Shown here: positions 1-8,101 of the stretch, in pieces
How positions within the stretch are numbered: position 1 is the first letter of the stretch
Layout of the letters: every line of letters starts with the position of its first letter
NCBI GenBank assembly: GCA_964601355.1
Contig: CAZRNB010000005.1
Coordinates: forward strand, 1 to 48,272
DNA: 48,272 nt
From: CAZRNB01 sp964601355
GTDB lineage: Bacteria; Planctomycetota; Phycisphaerae; Sedimentisphaerales; Anaerobacaceae
Reading direction: 5' to 3'
The notes under the pieces: generated by a model
Told to the model about the DNA's origin: nothing
The model's database searches: none
What the model saw: only the letters and a program-made list of their open reading frames with translations
Translations under genes and position numbers: made by a program

Positions 1-336
1 GCGATAGACATACGCCAGATAGCAATACGTACAATAATAAGGACAGCCATTCGAGATGGGAACCAATTTATAATAAGGCATGCAGGAGACTTTTGGCCCG
101 AGCCGGCCATCGAAATGTCCGACAAAGCTCGATGCTTGGCCTATCAACAATGTTCTTTTCCCTGCTAACATAGCCTGGCCTTCCGACAAATTTGATGGTG
201 GGGACACTCGTTGTTGCTGGACTATTTGGACCAGAGCTTTCGGAAACAATGCCAAAATTCGCTGGGCTTCAGGATGGTTCGCAACCTTCCGCCATAGCAA
301 TATAGTTTGCGGTTTGAATGTCTTTGCTATGTCCAT
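1..336 (-). CDS. Radical SAM protein, spore photoproduct lyase-like (partial, N-terminal 112 aa)
   Basis: Reading leftward from an ATG at 336, an open frame of 112 codons runs off the window edge. It ends in NGCPYYCTYCYL, a C-x3-C-x2-C motif (Cys98, Cys102, Cys105) that would bind the 4Fe-4S cluster of a radical SAM enzyme. The position of the motif near residue 100 and the surrounding GC..YC.YCYL pattern resemble spore photoproduct lyase (SplB) and its relatives, which use S-adenosylmethionine to repair UV-damaged thymine dimers. That family call is recognition by eye. The in-frame stop upstream is at 370-372, so the start must lie within about 36 nt of the chosen ATG; no convincing ribosome binding site is visible. 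The rest of the protein lies outside the window, so substrate and exact family are open. It is divergent from the lipoprotein gene at 427. Confidence 0.72.
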   Translation of the reverse strand, partial: MDIAKTFKPQTILLWRKVANHPEAQRILALFPKALVQIVQQQRVSPPSNLSEGQAMLAGKRTLLIGQASSFVGHFDGRLGPKVSCMPYYKLVPISNGCPYYCTYCYLAYVYR

Positions 337-360
337 AGTCTTACATACCAGCTTAGTACT

Positions 361-385
361 TATATCCCGTTAATGGGATTATATC
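361..385. promoter_or_regulatory. Inverted repeat in divergent intergenic region
   Basis: ATCCC (364-368) and GGGAT (375-379) form a short inverted repeat flanked by TATAT on both sides, in the 90-bp gap between the leftward radical SAM gene and the rightward lipoprotein gene. It could be an operator or part of overlapping promoters (TTATAT-like hexamers are present). No good -35 was found, so this is only a candidate. Confidence 0.25.
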
Positions 386-426
386 AGAAGAAAGTCAAAA
401 CCATTAAAACTTAAGGAGAAAAAACA

Positions 427-1056
427 ATGAGAAAGGTTAGAGAAATTAAAAAATTAAAATTAAAAAGTAAAAAATTTGCCTTTTGCCTTTTACCTTTTTA
501 CCTAACACTTATGCTCTTTGCTTTAGGCTGTGAAAATTTGCGTTTCGCACCGAGCGAGGCACAAAAACAGAACGCCTGGCTGCATAACCGAACGGCACAG
601 GTGACAGCAGAAGTGACAAAGGATGAGGACGCCTCGGAAAAATTGCAATCTTTAGCGAAATTGAGCGAATTGCAAAGCAGAACCTTTGTCACTTATTGCG
701 GCCTGCCGGAGGAATTTCCGCAGGCTGAAACAGCCGATGACATACTGCGCGACACGAATGTGCAGCTTGCTAAGACCGCCTTAACCGAGTCGGCTGACAG
801 GCCGGATACATGGCAGATAGCCGATTCGGCTTTGGAGCTGGCTATCGGCATCAGCGCTTTATTGGGCGGTGTGTACGGCACCAGAGCGGCAGGGTTTTTG
901 AGAGACGCGAGAACGAAGTCGCAGGCGTTGAAGGAGATAATCACCGGCAATGAGTTTTTCAAGAAGCAGAACGAATCAGCCGTTGTTGCCTTTAAAGATG
1001 CCCACCGCAATCAATCCCCCCAAACCCGCCAAATCGTAACACAAATGAAGGCTTAA
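427..1056 (+). CDS. Small lipoprotein of unknown function
   Basis: This 209-residue protein begins with a very basic segment (about residues 1-20, ten or more Lys/Arg), then a hydrophobic stretch ending in LFALGC, a plausible lipobox with Cys35 as the lipidated residue. A ribosome binding site (AAGGAG) lies about 10 nt before the ATG. The mature part is mostly helical and charged. Near residues 135-160 there is a glycine/alanine-rich amphipathic segment (LELAIGISALLGGVYGTRAA), followed by a basic helix. I recall a similar segment in small phage-encoded proteins, but this is not firm. The gene is on the plus strand, divergent from the partial radical SAM gene and followed 100 bp later by the DUF6941-like gene. 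I do not recognise a function. Confidence 0.6.
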   Translation: MRKVREIKKLKLKSKKFAFCLLPFYLTLMLFALGCENLRFAPSEAQKQNAWLHNRTAQVTAEVTKDEDASEKLQSLAKLSELQSRTFVTYCGLPEEFPQAETADDILRDTNVQLAKTALTESADRPDTWQIADSALELAIGISALLGGVYGTRAAGFLRDARTKSQALKEIITGNEFFKKQNESAVVAFKDAHRNQSPQTRQIVTQMKA

Positions 1057-1083
1057 AGTTAAAGTTGCATCCACAACGGAAAC

Positions 1084-1095
1084 ATACTATAGTAT
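1084..1095. repeat. 12-bp perfect palindrome
   Basis: ATACTATAGTAT is self-complementary over 12 bp and lies in the 99-bp gap between the lipoprotein and the DUF6941-like gene. A second imperfect stem, GCGAAT...ATTCGC, follows at about 1102-1123. These may be an operator or a transcript stem-loop, and nothing decides between them. Confidence 0.3.
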
Positions 1096-1155
1096 CACCG
1101 CGCGAATGGATCATAGAATTCGCATATTTGCATCGCAGGTGAATTACTATGGGAG

Positions 1156-1626
1156 ATGGATGTGACAGAAAATAATGGTAATGATGCTGTTAAGGCCGCA
1201 CAGAAACCCACGCCTTCAGTTTTATCCATCAATGTTTGTGATAGTATTATCAGAGATGAAATCACAAAAAAAATCTCATTGATCGGCCTTTTTAGTGTTA
1301 TCAGGGCAAATAGCTTTCCCTGCACGCATCCTTCTCTGCACGTTTACGTTGCGCTGACCAACGGCCACGGCAAATATCAAACAGACCTTCGTTTTATAAG
1401 CCTCGAAGATAACAAAATAATTGCCGGCATGAGGGGGCCTCTGGAATTCCCAAATCCCCTGCAGGTTGTGGAAATAAATGTCTGCTGGCAGCAGTTGAGA
1501 TTTGAAAAAGCAGGCGAATACGTTGTACAGGTGCTTTGCGACAACGCTCCCGTTGGCGAACGAAAATTCATAGTCATAGGGCCACAGCAAAAGATTCCTC
1601 CAACTTCCGGTACCGACGCAAAGTAA
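1156..1626 (+). CDS. DUF6941-like protein
   Basis: The protein has 156 residues, a variable N-terminus and a compact beta-rich core from about residue 20 to 143. Its pattern 'SVLSINVCDSIIRDE...SLIGLFSVI...FPCTHPSLHVYVAL' followed by a strand-rich middle and 'AGEYVVQVLCDN...GERKFIV' looks like DUF6941 family proteins, short soluble proteins without an assigned role. Assignment is by recognition only. There is no signal peptide or membrane segment, so it should be cytoplasmic. The start is the ATG preceded directly by GGGAG; a slightly earlier ATG at 1149 is out of frame. It converges with the SNF2 gene, whose stop lies 98 bp beyond. Confidence 0.55.
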   Translation: MDVTENNGNDAVKAAQKPTPSVLSINVCDSIIRDEITKKISLIGLFSVIRANSFPCTHPSLHVYVALTNGHGKYQTDLRFISLEDNKIIAGMRGPLEFPNPLQVVEINVCWQQLRFEKAGEYVVQVLCDNAPVGERKFIVIGPQQKIPPTSGTDAK

Positions 1627-1724
1627 GATATGTCGCAATTCAACAAAGAGCAGAATAGATTTATTACCTCTATATAATACCTCCGGTTTATCTTCAAATA
1701 TAGCCGGCTCCATTAACCGCAGCG

Positions 1725-4205
1725 TCATATCTTTTTTGCGAATTCGGTGAGCAGATTGGCTATGCCCTGAATGATTTCCTTTCCTGGTATTGGTACTTTC
1801 AAATGACGCTGGCCGGTAGCTTTATCTGTTTCGATACTTAATCCAGGCAAAACTTTTGAAGCGGACTCTCTCAATCCACTAAATGGCGGCAAGACGGGCT
1901 GCTGTAATTTGCCTTCTTCTGCAACGAACACTCGGCCAAGCTTATCGAGGAATGACAAGCCCGTTGAAACAAGCTCATTCCAGGTTTGCTGCTGCAGAGT
2001 TTCCGCCGCCTTTTTCGTATCTGCCGTATCCGTTTCATCTGATACCACTTGTTCCGCACCATCACCGTCTTCGCCGGCTTTAGCCTGCCGGGGCATTGAT
2101 TCGGGAATAGCACCTGTAACCTTGTCCACCGAATCCATAAAACGCTTCAGTCTTGTCCCGCCGAGAAATACCTCGTCCTCACCTTTGTCAAGAACGCCCG
2201 AAAAAAGAGACTGCTTGAACGACAGCAGCGAAAGCATGCCGTGCTCGATCGTTCCCTGGGCTATAAAATTTACTACCCGAACCGGCATACGCTGGCCAAG
2301 ACGATGAATTCGTCCAATACGCTGTTCGAGCATTGCCGGATTCCAGGGCAAATCCATATTAACCACTGCCGAAGCGTTTTGCAGATTCAGTCCTAATCCG
2401 CCGGCATCCGTTGAGAGAAATACCCGGCAGCCGGGATCATTTTTGAATTGTCTAATCAGCTCCTTTCTTTTTGCACCTGGTATTCTACCGTGGAACAGCA
2501 CATAATCGCATTTAGCTGATTTTAAGCGATCCAAAAGTATTTCGTGTGTTCCCAGCCACTGGCTAAAGACCACCACCTTTGCATCCGGCCGCTCGAATAT
2601 CTCATCTACCACTGAAATCAGCTCATCAGCCTTAACGCCAAAATCGGTTTTTTTGTCGAGCAGATAAGTGCTGTTGCAGCTCATACGCATTTTCTGTAAT
2701 GCAATCATAAGTATTCGCTGATCCGTCTCAGATAAAAAGCCCAGTCGTCGCCATTTGGCAACGATGCGTACAACTATTTCTCGATTTTCTTCATGATGTT
2801 TCATCTGCTCGGACGTCATAGGGACAAAATAATTCTTTTCCAGGCGCTTTGGCAGCTCTTTCAAGACCTCGTTTTTAGTGCGACGAACAAGGATATGCTC
2901 TAATGATTTGGCAATCCTTGAAAGGTTATGATACCCTATTACCATGCCATCTTCATCCAAGTGCTGATGTTCAGCAAGAAAACGGAACATAGGCCCCAGG
3001 CGGAAGCGGTCAACAAATTCAACAATGGAATGCAGCTCTTCGAGCCGATTCTCCAAAGGCGTTCCGGTAAGCACAAGTGCATATTTGGATTCAAGCTTTT
3101 TTGTGCTTTGTGCCCTTCGGGTCTTCCAGTTTTTAATCCGCTGTGCTTCATCAAGAATAATCATTTCAGGCGCCCACTTGGCAATAAGCTGACGGTCACG
3201 GTGGATAACATCATAATTGGTAACCTTATAAAATGAATCAGACACATAAAGGCCGGCCCGTTTTGTAAGTGAGCCTTCTACGACCTCGACTGAACGGTCA
3301 CAAAACTTTTCGATTTCCTGTTTCCATTGATGCTTCAGTGAAGTGGGAGATATAATCAGCACACGCTCGAGGCCGACTGTTCGGGCTAATATTTCAACCG
3401 CCGCAATTGCCTGAATTGTTTTGCCAAGGCCCATATCATCAGCAAGCAGGCTTCGTCCTGCTTTTGCAGCAAATAAAGCTCCCTGCCGCTGATAAGGATA
3501 TAGCTCGACTTTTAACAAGTTCCTGAAAGCGGCGCTGTCAGCTTCGCCTGGGAAGGCTTTTTCGATGTGTTTCTTTAGCTGAGCCTGGTCTCTGACCTGG
3601 GCAATAAACTTTATTGCATCCTCATAACAACGCAAGTCATGCTTGATTGCTGCGGCTTCTTTCATAAACGTATCGAATAGAAAGTAACCTTGTGGCTTTA
3701 AAATTCCATCCGCCGCAGGCGGATTAAAGTAACGCGAAGCAAGCTCCAGCAGAGATTTTGGACAATCAGTGCCGGGATTAAATATTACTTCCCGCTTGGC
3801 TCCGTAACGCAGATATACTTCCGAGTAAGCAGGTCGAAAACCTTCTGCAAAGGCTTTTTTGCCTTCCTCTTTTAGCTGAAGTTTATTAAGTGCGAACTCG
3901 ATATGTTTGCAGGTTCCGAGGGTATTAACCGCGAAATCAGGACAGGAGCAGTAATTATCGCCGATCCTTTGCCCGCGAATCGCAACGCGATACTCGCCGC
4001 CGGTGGCCGGATTTGTAACGAGAAACTCAGAGAAAATCGGTTCGGTTCCTGTATTCTTAAGAAGAAAATCCTGCTTCTGTGCAAATTGTTTGCGTAAGTC
4101 AATCTGCCACTGCTCCAAAGGTACATCTTCCGGCTTTCGCAGATGTGAAATCTTCCCGGTTCTTCTACTCTTGAATAAATTCCTTCTGGTTTTGCTTTTG
4201 TTCAT
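1725..4205 (-). CDS. SWIM zinc finger SNF2-family helicase
   Basis: This is an 826-residue protein. A SWIM zinc finger lies at about residues 80-105 (C86-x-C88 ... C99-x-H101). The SNF2 ATPase core follows: motif I DDMGLGKT at 256-263, motif II DEAQ at 352-355, motif III LTGTPLEN at 379-386, and the C-terminal helicase motif VI QRIGRIHRLGQ at 628-638. A charged linker (about 700-740) leads to a C-terminal region of no known fold. Such proteins translocate on duplex DNA and remodel protein-DNA complexes; SWIM domains bind DNA or protein. The start is supported by AAGGAT about 8 nt upstream. The gene begins 26 nt after the stop of the 1289-residue fusion and may be the last gene of that operon, but no functional link is evident. 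An inverted repeat lies in the coding sequence at 3708-3724. Confidence 0.9.
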   Translation of the reverse strand: MNKSKTRRNLFKSRRTGKISHLRKPEDVPLEQWQIDLRKQFAQKQDFLLKNTGTEPIFSEFLVTNPATGGEYRVAIRGQRIGDNYCSCPDFAVNTLGTCKHIEFALNKLQLKEEGKKAFAEGFRPAYSEVYLRYGAKREVIFNPGTDCPKSLLELASRYFNPPAADGILKPQGYFLFDTFMKEAAAIKHDLRCYEDAIKFIAQVRDQAQLKKHIEKAFPGEADSAAFRNLLKVELYPYQRQGALFAAKAGRSLLADDMGLGKTIQAIAAVEILARTVGLERVLIISPTSLKHQWKQEIEKFCDRSVEVVEGSLTKRAGLYVSDSFYKVTNYDVIHRDRQLIAKWAPEMIILDEAQRIKNWKTRRAQSTKKLESKYALVLTGTPLENRLEELHSIVEFVDRFRLGPMFRFLAEHQHLDEDGMVIGYHNLSRIAKSLEHILVRRTKNEVLKELPKRLEKNYFVPMTSEQMKHHEENREIVVRIVAKWRRLGFLSETDQRILMIALQKMRMSCNSTYLLDKKTDFGVKADELISVVDEIFERPDAKVVVFSQWLGTHEILLDRLKSAKCDYVLFHGRIPGAKRKELIRQFKNDPGCRVFLSTDAGGLGLNLQNASAVVNMDLPWNPAMLEQRIGRIHRLGQRMPVRVVNFIAQGTIEHGMLSLLSFKQSLFSGVLDKGEDEVFLGGTRLKRFMDSVDKVTGAIPESMPRQAKAGEDGDGAEQVVSDETDTADTKKAAETLQQQTWNELVSTGLSFLDKLGRVFVAEEGKLQQPVLPPFSGLRESASKVLPGLSIETDKATGQRHLKVPIPGKEIIQGIANLLTEFAKKI
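3708..3724. repeat. Short palindromic repeat inside SNF2 gene
   Basis: ATCCGCC and GGCGGAT (7 bp each, 3-nt loop) form an inverted repeat inside the SNF2 gene, encoding part of the NPPAADGI segment near residue 165. A nearly identical palindrome sits between rplA and rplJ at 41332-41348, which makes a mobile or dispersed repeat more likely than chance. Confidence 0.5.
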
Positions 4206-4231
4206 ATATCAAATCCTTATCCTGTACTATT

Positions 4232-7200
4232 TTACTCGACCTTTCTATAGAACTGAGCCTCTCGGTCGGAGAGCCTTTTCTGTTCTATCAAATCTCGCAC
4301 ACGCTGTAAATCGACATCTCTTGGCTGGCCGGCGGAGCCTGCTGAAACGGCTGGCTGACTAAGACCGGCAGGAAGGACTTCCCGCAGCCTGCTTAAAGAA
4401 ACTAACGATACGAATATCGCTATTATAACTACAACAGCTACGAAATAGCGAGACGACCAGCCATCGCCAAAACCTGCGGTTTTGACGCTGCCACCCACCG
4501 CCTTTGGCTGATACCGGCATCTGTCACAGTATATACAATCTGCATGGTCATCTGCGGTCAGGCCGAACTCACACTTGGCATATCTTTTTGCCGGTACGTA
4601 GTGCTTTAACAAGACGATATTGTTAAGCAGCGACAGAAAAGCTCCCGCCGGGCATAAATACCGGCACCAGAAGCGCGTATAAAAAAGTGAGCCTATAAAA
4701 ACTATCGTTACAATCACAAGCATTGATCCGCCTATGGCAGGAAAGAAATGCAAATTATTGAAGAATGAAATAAGAGGGTCAGCCGAAAGCGTATTTCGAT
4801 CTATAGAGAGAAAGAACACAATTATTAAAACAAAAAGAACAATATATTTGACGAATCTTGCCTTTCGCATCTTTTCTATCGTGACGGTTCGCTTGAACCT
4901 CTCAGGGACAATGTAGCTCAGTAATTCCTGCGCTGCTCCAAAGGGACAGATATAGCCGCAATAGAGATTGCCAAAGATTATTACCATAAGCGGCACTGCG
5001 ACAATTAACAAAAATGCTCCTGACAATCTTATAGCGGGGACATGCAAAGAAAGAATAGTCACTATCTGTTCGGTTGAGTATTGGACGTTCAAAATAAAGC
5101 CGCCGAAGATAAGGGTAGATAAAAGCACTACCAATCTGCTCCAGAATCCGCCGCGGTAGGTGACTATCATAGCAAGTGCAAAAACGCCTATTAAATATAT
5201 CCCATGTATGTCCGGCAGATAGTTAGAGCCAGGGTGGGCACTGCCCACCACCTGGAGAGAGCGATCGAGTATCTGCGTAGCAAATCTTTGACTCGACTTT
5301 TCCAGAGCTGAAAGAATAGCTTTGGAGCTTACGGTCGCGCCGGTTACCGCATGAACATCTGCGAACGGCTGGGGCTTAAAAAGGAAACGACCCTTGAGCT
5401 GCTCCAGCCATTTGTCGAGCATACCAAGATATGTCGGAGTTTCACTTGATTGGATTATGTGGAAGTTAATGAGCATACCGTTAGGGTCCACATATATAGC
5501 AAGATTTATCTTTCCGCCAAAGCCGCGAACCTCCGGCGCCAGGTCCCGCGAGCTAAAGATATAGCCTGCTAATTTATCGTTGACGTCAGAAACTCTGAAA
5601 TAACTGAATTTCTGGCTGCTATCACGAAGAATGTTTGATTTCTGCTCAAGGTGCAAGCCGCCGGAAAAGGCTCGCGCAGAATACCGCAATGGTGACGGTA
5701 AAAACCTTGAGCCGGAATAAGACAAAAGATTCGAGCAAAGAATAACGGATGCAGCAATACCGAATAGAATGTAACTAAGCCTGCGTAATTGAAATTTAAG
5801 ATTAGAAAAATCAATGCCGGGTCCTGCTGGTTTGTATATTCTCAATGCAAAAGGCGGGATATTAGCCAGGAGAAACACAATAAATACAAAAAGAGTAACA
5901 TTGGTACCCAGGACAGGGACAAGTGCAAGGCCTGTAAATAGTCCACCTGCTGAGGCCCCGATGTGGTCGGCAGTTTCGAGCTTGCTGCCTATTTGGCCTA
6001 TCTCAAAAGCCAAGCTGCTGAGCTGCTGAGCTGCTAAAGGAAAATAGCAGCCAGCGCAGACGCCACTTAATATAAATGCAATTGCAAAGGTCAGGTGCGT
6101 CCACTGCTGGCCCGGCCAAAAAGCGATTGTAGCCAAGATTAGAACATGAGCAATTATTACCCCAAATGATATTGAAACGAGATACGAGATACGCTTCACG
6201 AGATACGAGGTTAAGGCTGCACCAGCGGTTAGGCCCACCATAAATAAAGAAGAAATAATCCCAATATGCAAATAAAGTGAGCCAAAACTGGTTTGGTATA
6301 AGTACATCAAGACGATTTCAACGCCGATCCCCACTAAGCCTGCCGAGAAGATAAGAAAGGAGCTATCAAAACTCGTATTGCGTATTGCGTATTGCGTATT
6401 GCGTGAAATTTCGCACGACGCACGACGCACGACGCACGACGAGACATATATGGCTCGTAAAACCACAAAAACTAAAATCGGGATAATAAAAACTAAGATG
6501 CCCGTCAAAGCCAAGTATTTGACGAGTTTGGTAACCGGCACTCCAGATTGTTTAGCAGTCAGCAATAAACTGTATAGGTGCGTCAGAGGCCTCGAATCAC
6601 GATTGATTAGAAGGCTTTCAGGCAAATCAGTGCCTGCATAGCTCTCTAAAGCAGCGGCAGAGCGGTCAGGCAAATAAACTGAGAGCAAAGCTTCTGGAGG
6701 AAAAATGATGTCGGCATTTTCTATCGCTGCAAAGCGGTCCCGCAAAATGCCGGGCCGGCCTGTGAGATTTTCAGAATCGGATGCGATAAACCAGGTGTCA
6801 TCGCCAGGCGTTAGAGCAAGCTGGGAAAAAACCTTCTGAAGCGTCAATCTTGTCGAGGCGCCGAGGCTGATTAGCTCGGTGCCCATTATATTTTCTCCGC
6901 CCACTATGCGAACTGATAATACACCATTAGGATGTAGCGCTTCTTTAATTTGCTGATAAAATTCAAGCGTGTAATAGCGGTTCAGGACCGAGCTGGTCGC
7001 ATCGGGCAGATTAATAATTACTATATCATAATATCCTTTATTCCCGGTTAGCAGGAGGCGAATGTCACCGGTTAATGCGTGGAACCGCTCGTCGCTAATT
7101 CTGAACTTTGCAGGAATAAATTTATTAACCTTCTGTACATATTCGCTATCGCAATGCGCCCATGTTACGGCTTCGGTCTGCGGCAAATGCAAAAATTGGC

Positions 7201-8101
7201 TGCAAAGACCCAGACCCGAGCCAATAACTAAAATTTTGCCGGCTTTAGGATTTTGGCACAGACTAATAGCTGCAATCCGCCCGGTAGCTTCATAATCGGG
7301 AAGAGCTTCACACGTGCTGCCATCACGGACAGCCACCCACTGATCTTGATAGTCGCCGTAGAGGTACTCAGCCTGGGCCGTTTGGAATGAACCGGCCAAC
7401 CGGCCTTGCGGAAGTAATTTATTCCACTTTACAATGCGGATTTGTTCAGACAGGTGCTTGTCAACCCCGGCGAACAGACAAACCAAAACAAAAACAGGCA
7501 CACAAAGCCAGGCCCATCTTCCTGCTTTAACAAGCTGGACTAAAACTGCCGCCACAGTCAGAATAAGAGCCAATATAAAGAAAATCCTTGCCGAGCTTAT
7601 GCCCAGCCCCAGAAGGACGGTTACACCAGTGCCGCCGAGAAAACTGCCTGCGGCTTCTATAATATACACGCGTGAGACGGCAGAGTCCCCATCATCTCGC
7701 AGCCATCGACAGGCGATTGGGAAAAACAATCCCGTGATGATGCTGACCGGTGCATTTATCGCCATTGATAAAAACAAAATGGTTCGTATTGACAATAACG
7801 CGTAGGATTGAACGCCTGCAAGCTGGCGTGCATAGACAATCAGTATCCATTCCAGAATAAAGGCCGGCAGAAACGCCAGAAGCAGAAATTCTATATTTTT
7901 GAGCAATTTTTGGGCAAAGAATTTTGTTCTATAAACCAGTATCGCCCCTAAGGCGATCCATAAAAACCATGAGCCGAAGAAAATTCCAACGCTTATGTCG
8001 TTGCCTTCAAAGGTGGTAATGAACTCTCGAAAAAGCAAGGATTGAGCAGCGATGGTAAACAGGCCGTAGGTGAATATCAGAAAGCCACGAGCAAACTTCA
8101 T
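4232..8101 (-). CDS. Membrane fusion: spermidine-synthase-like domain + FMN-binding/NosR-like iron-sulfur module
   Basis: This 1289-residue polytopic protein combines two halves. The first (1-755) has about seven membrane segments to residue 212. A Rossmann methyltransferase-like domain follows at about 225-510, with VIGSGLGLC at 292-300 and NLPDATSSVLNRYYTLEFY from 364, typical of MFS/spermidine synthase fusions. About seven more membrane segments lie at 526-755. The second half has one membrane anchor (772-792), an FMN-binding domain (about 835-935) with TGAT at 920-923 (Thr923 would carry covalent FMN, as in NosR/RnfG), then membrane helices carrying C1048-x3-C1052-P and C1146-x3-C1150-P, and a last Cys group C1177, C1189, C1192, C1195. 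The FMN domain should face the outside, with electrons crossing the membrane through iron-sulfur centres. The start overlaps the preceding stop as ATGA, implying translational coupling. Several short repeats interrupt the coding sequence. Substrate and reaction are unknown. Confidence 0.85.
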   Translation of the reverse strand: MKFARGFLIFTYGLFTIAAQSLLFREFITTFEGNDISVGIFFGSWFLWIALGAILVYRTKFFAQKLLKNIEFLLLAFLPAFILEWILIVYARQLAGVQSYALLSIRTILFLSMAINAPVSIITGLFFPIACRWLRDDGDSAVSRVYIIEAAGSFLGGTGVTVLLGLGISSARIFFILALILTVAAVLVQLVKAGRWAWLCVPVFVLVCLFAGVDKHLSEQIRIVKWNKLLPQGRLAGSFQTAQAEYLYGDYQDQWVAVRDGSTCEALPDYEATGRIAAISLCQNPKAGKILVIGSGLGLCSQFLHLPQTEAVTWAHCDSEYVQKVNKFIPAKFRISDERFHALTGDIRLLLTGNKGYYDIVIINLPDATSSVLNRYYTLEFYQQIKEALHPNGVLSVRIVGGENIMGTELISLGASTRLTLQKVFSQLALTPGDDTWFIASDSENLTGRPGILRDRFAAIENADIIFPPEALLSVYLPDRSAAALESYAGTDLPESLLINRDSRPLTHLYSLLLTAKQSGVPVTKLVKYLALTGILVFIIPILVFVVLRAIYVSSCVVRRASCEISRNTQYAIRNTSFDSSFLIFSAGLVGIGVEIVLMYLYQTSFGSLYLHIGIISSLFMVGLTAGAALTSYLVKRISYLVSISFGVIIAHVLILATIAFWPGQQWTHLTFAIAFILSGVCAGCYFPLAAQQLSSLAFEIGQIGSKLETADHIGASAGGLFTGLALVPVLGTNVTLFVFIVFLLANIPPFALRIYKPAGPGIDFSNLKFQLRRLSYILFGIAASVILCSNLLSYSGSRFLPSPLRYSARAFSGGLHLEQKSNILRDSSQKFSYFRVSDVNDKLAGYIFSSRDLAPEVRGFGGKINLAIYVDPNGMLINFHIIQSSETPTYLGMLDKWLEQLKGRFLFKPQPFADVHAVTGATVSSKAILSALEKSSQRFATQILDRSLQVVGSAHPGSNYLPDIHGIYLIGVFALAMIVTYRGGFWSRLVVLLSTLIFGGFILNVQYSTEQIVTILSLHVPAIRLSGAFLLIVAVPLMVIIFGNLYCGYICPFGAAQELLSYIVPERFKRTVTIEKMRKARFVKYIVLFVLIIVFFLSIDRNTLSADPLISFFNNLHFFPAIGGSMLVIVTIVFIGSLFYTRFWCRYLCPAGAFLSLLNNIVLLKHYVPAKRYAKCEFGLTADDHADCIYCDRCRYQPKAVGGSVKTAGFGDGWSSRYFVAVVVIIAIFVSLVSLSRLREVLPAGLSQPAVSAGSAGQPRDVDLQRVRDLIEQKRLSDREAQFYRKVE
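5229..5255. repeat. Palindromic repeat inside fusion gene
   Basis: GGTGGGCA (5233-5240) and TGCCCACC (5242-5249) are exact reverse complements separated by one base, with outer CCAG/CTGG arms. It encodes the VVGSAHPG segment near residue 955, between the FMN domain and the next membrane helix. GGTGGGCA-N-TGCCCACC is a palindrome I have seen dispersed in many bacterial genomes; copy number here is unknown. Confidence 0.55.
6013..6036. repeat. 8-bp tandem repeat in coding sequence
   Basis: Three units of AGCTGCTG (the last ending in A) run head to tail inside the fusion gene, encoding the AAQQLSSLA segment (about residues 690-698) after a membrane helix. Confidence 0.55.
6177..6210. repeat. 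GATACGA word repeat in coding sequence
   Basis: Three ACGAGATACGA-type units with a variant (TACGCTTCACGAG) between them lie inside the fusion gene. They encode the repeated peptide SYLVKRISYLVS (about 632-643), a loop between predicted membrane helices. Confidence 0.5.
6374..6440. repeat. Two different heptamer arrays, four units each
   Basis: Four exact copies of CGTATTG (6374-6401) are followed, after an 11-bp spacer, by four exact copies of GCACGAC (6413-6440). Both lie inside the fusion gene and encode residues of about 554-575 (VVRRASCEISRNTQYAIRNT), a polar stretch unlike the hydrophobic sequence on either side. The reading frame is kept although each 28-bp array alone is not a multiple of three. 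Confidence 0.8.

Noticed and set aside
80..373. A 97-codon plus-strand open frame
   Set aside because: It lies over the minus-strand radical SAM frame, which has a clear C-x3-C-x2-C motif; the plus-strand product has no recognisable features.
1276..1728. Minus-strand open frames over the DUF6941-like gene
   Set aside because: They are shadows of the plus-strand gene; the plus-strand product has a family-like pattern and a ribosome binding site.
6374..6440. CRISPR-like array
   Set aside because: Units are 7 bp, directly adjacent without spacers, and lie inside a coding sequence; no cas genes are in the window.
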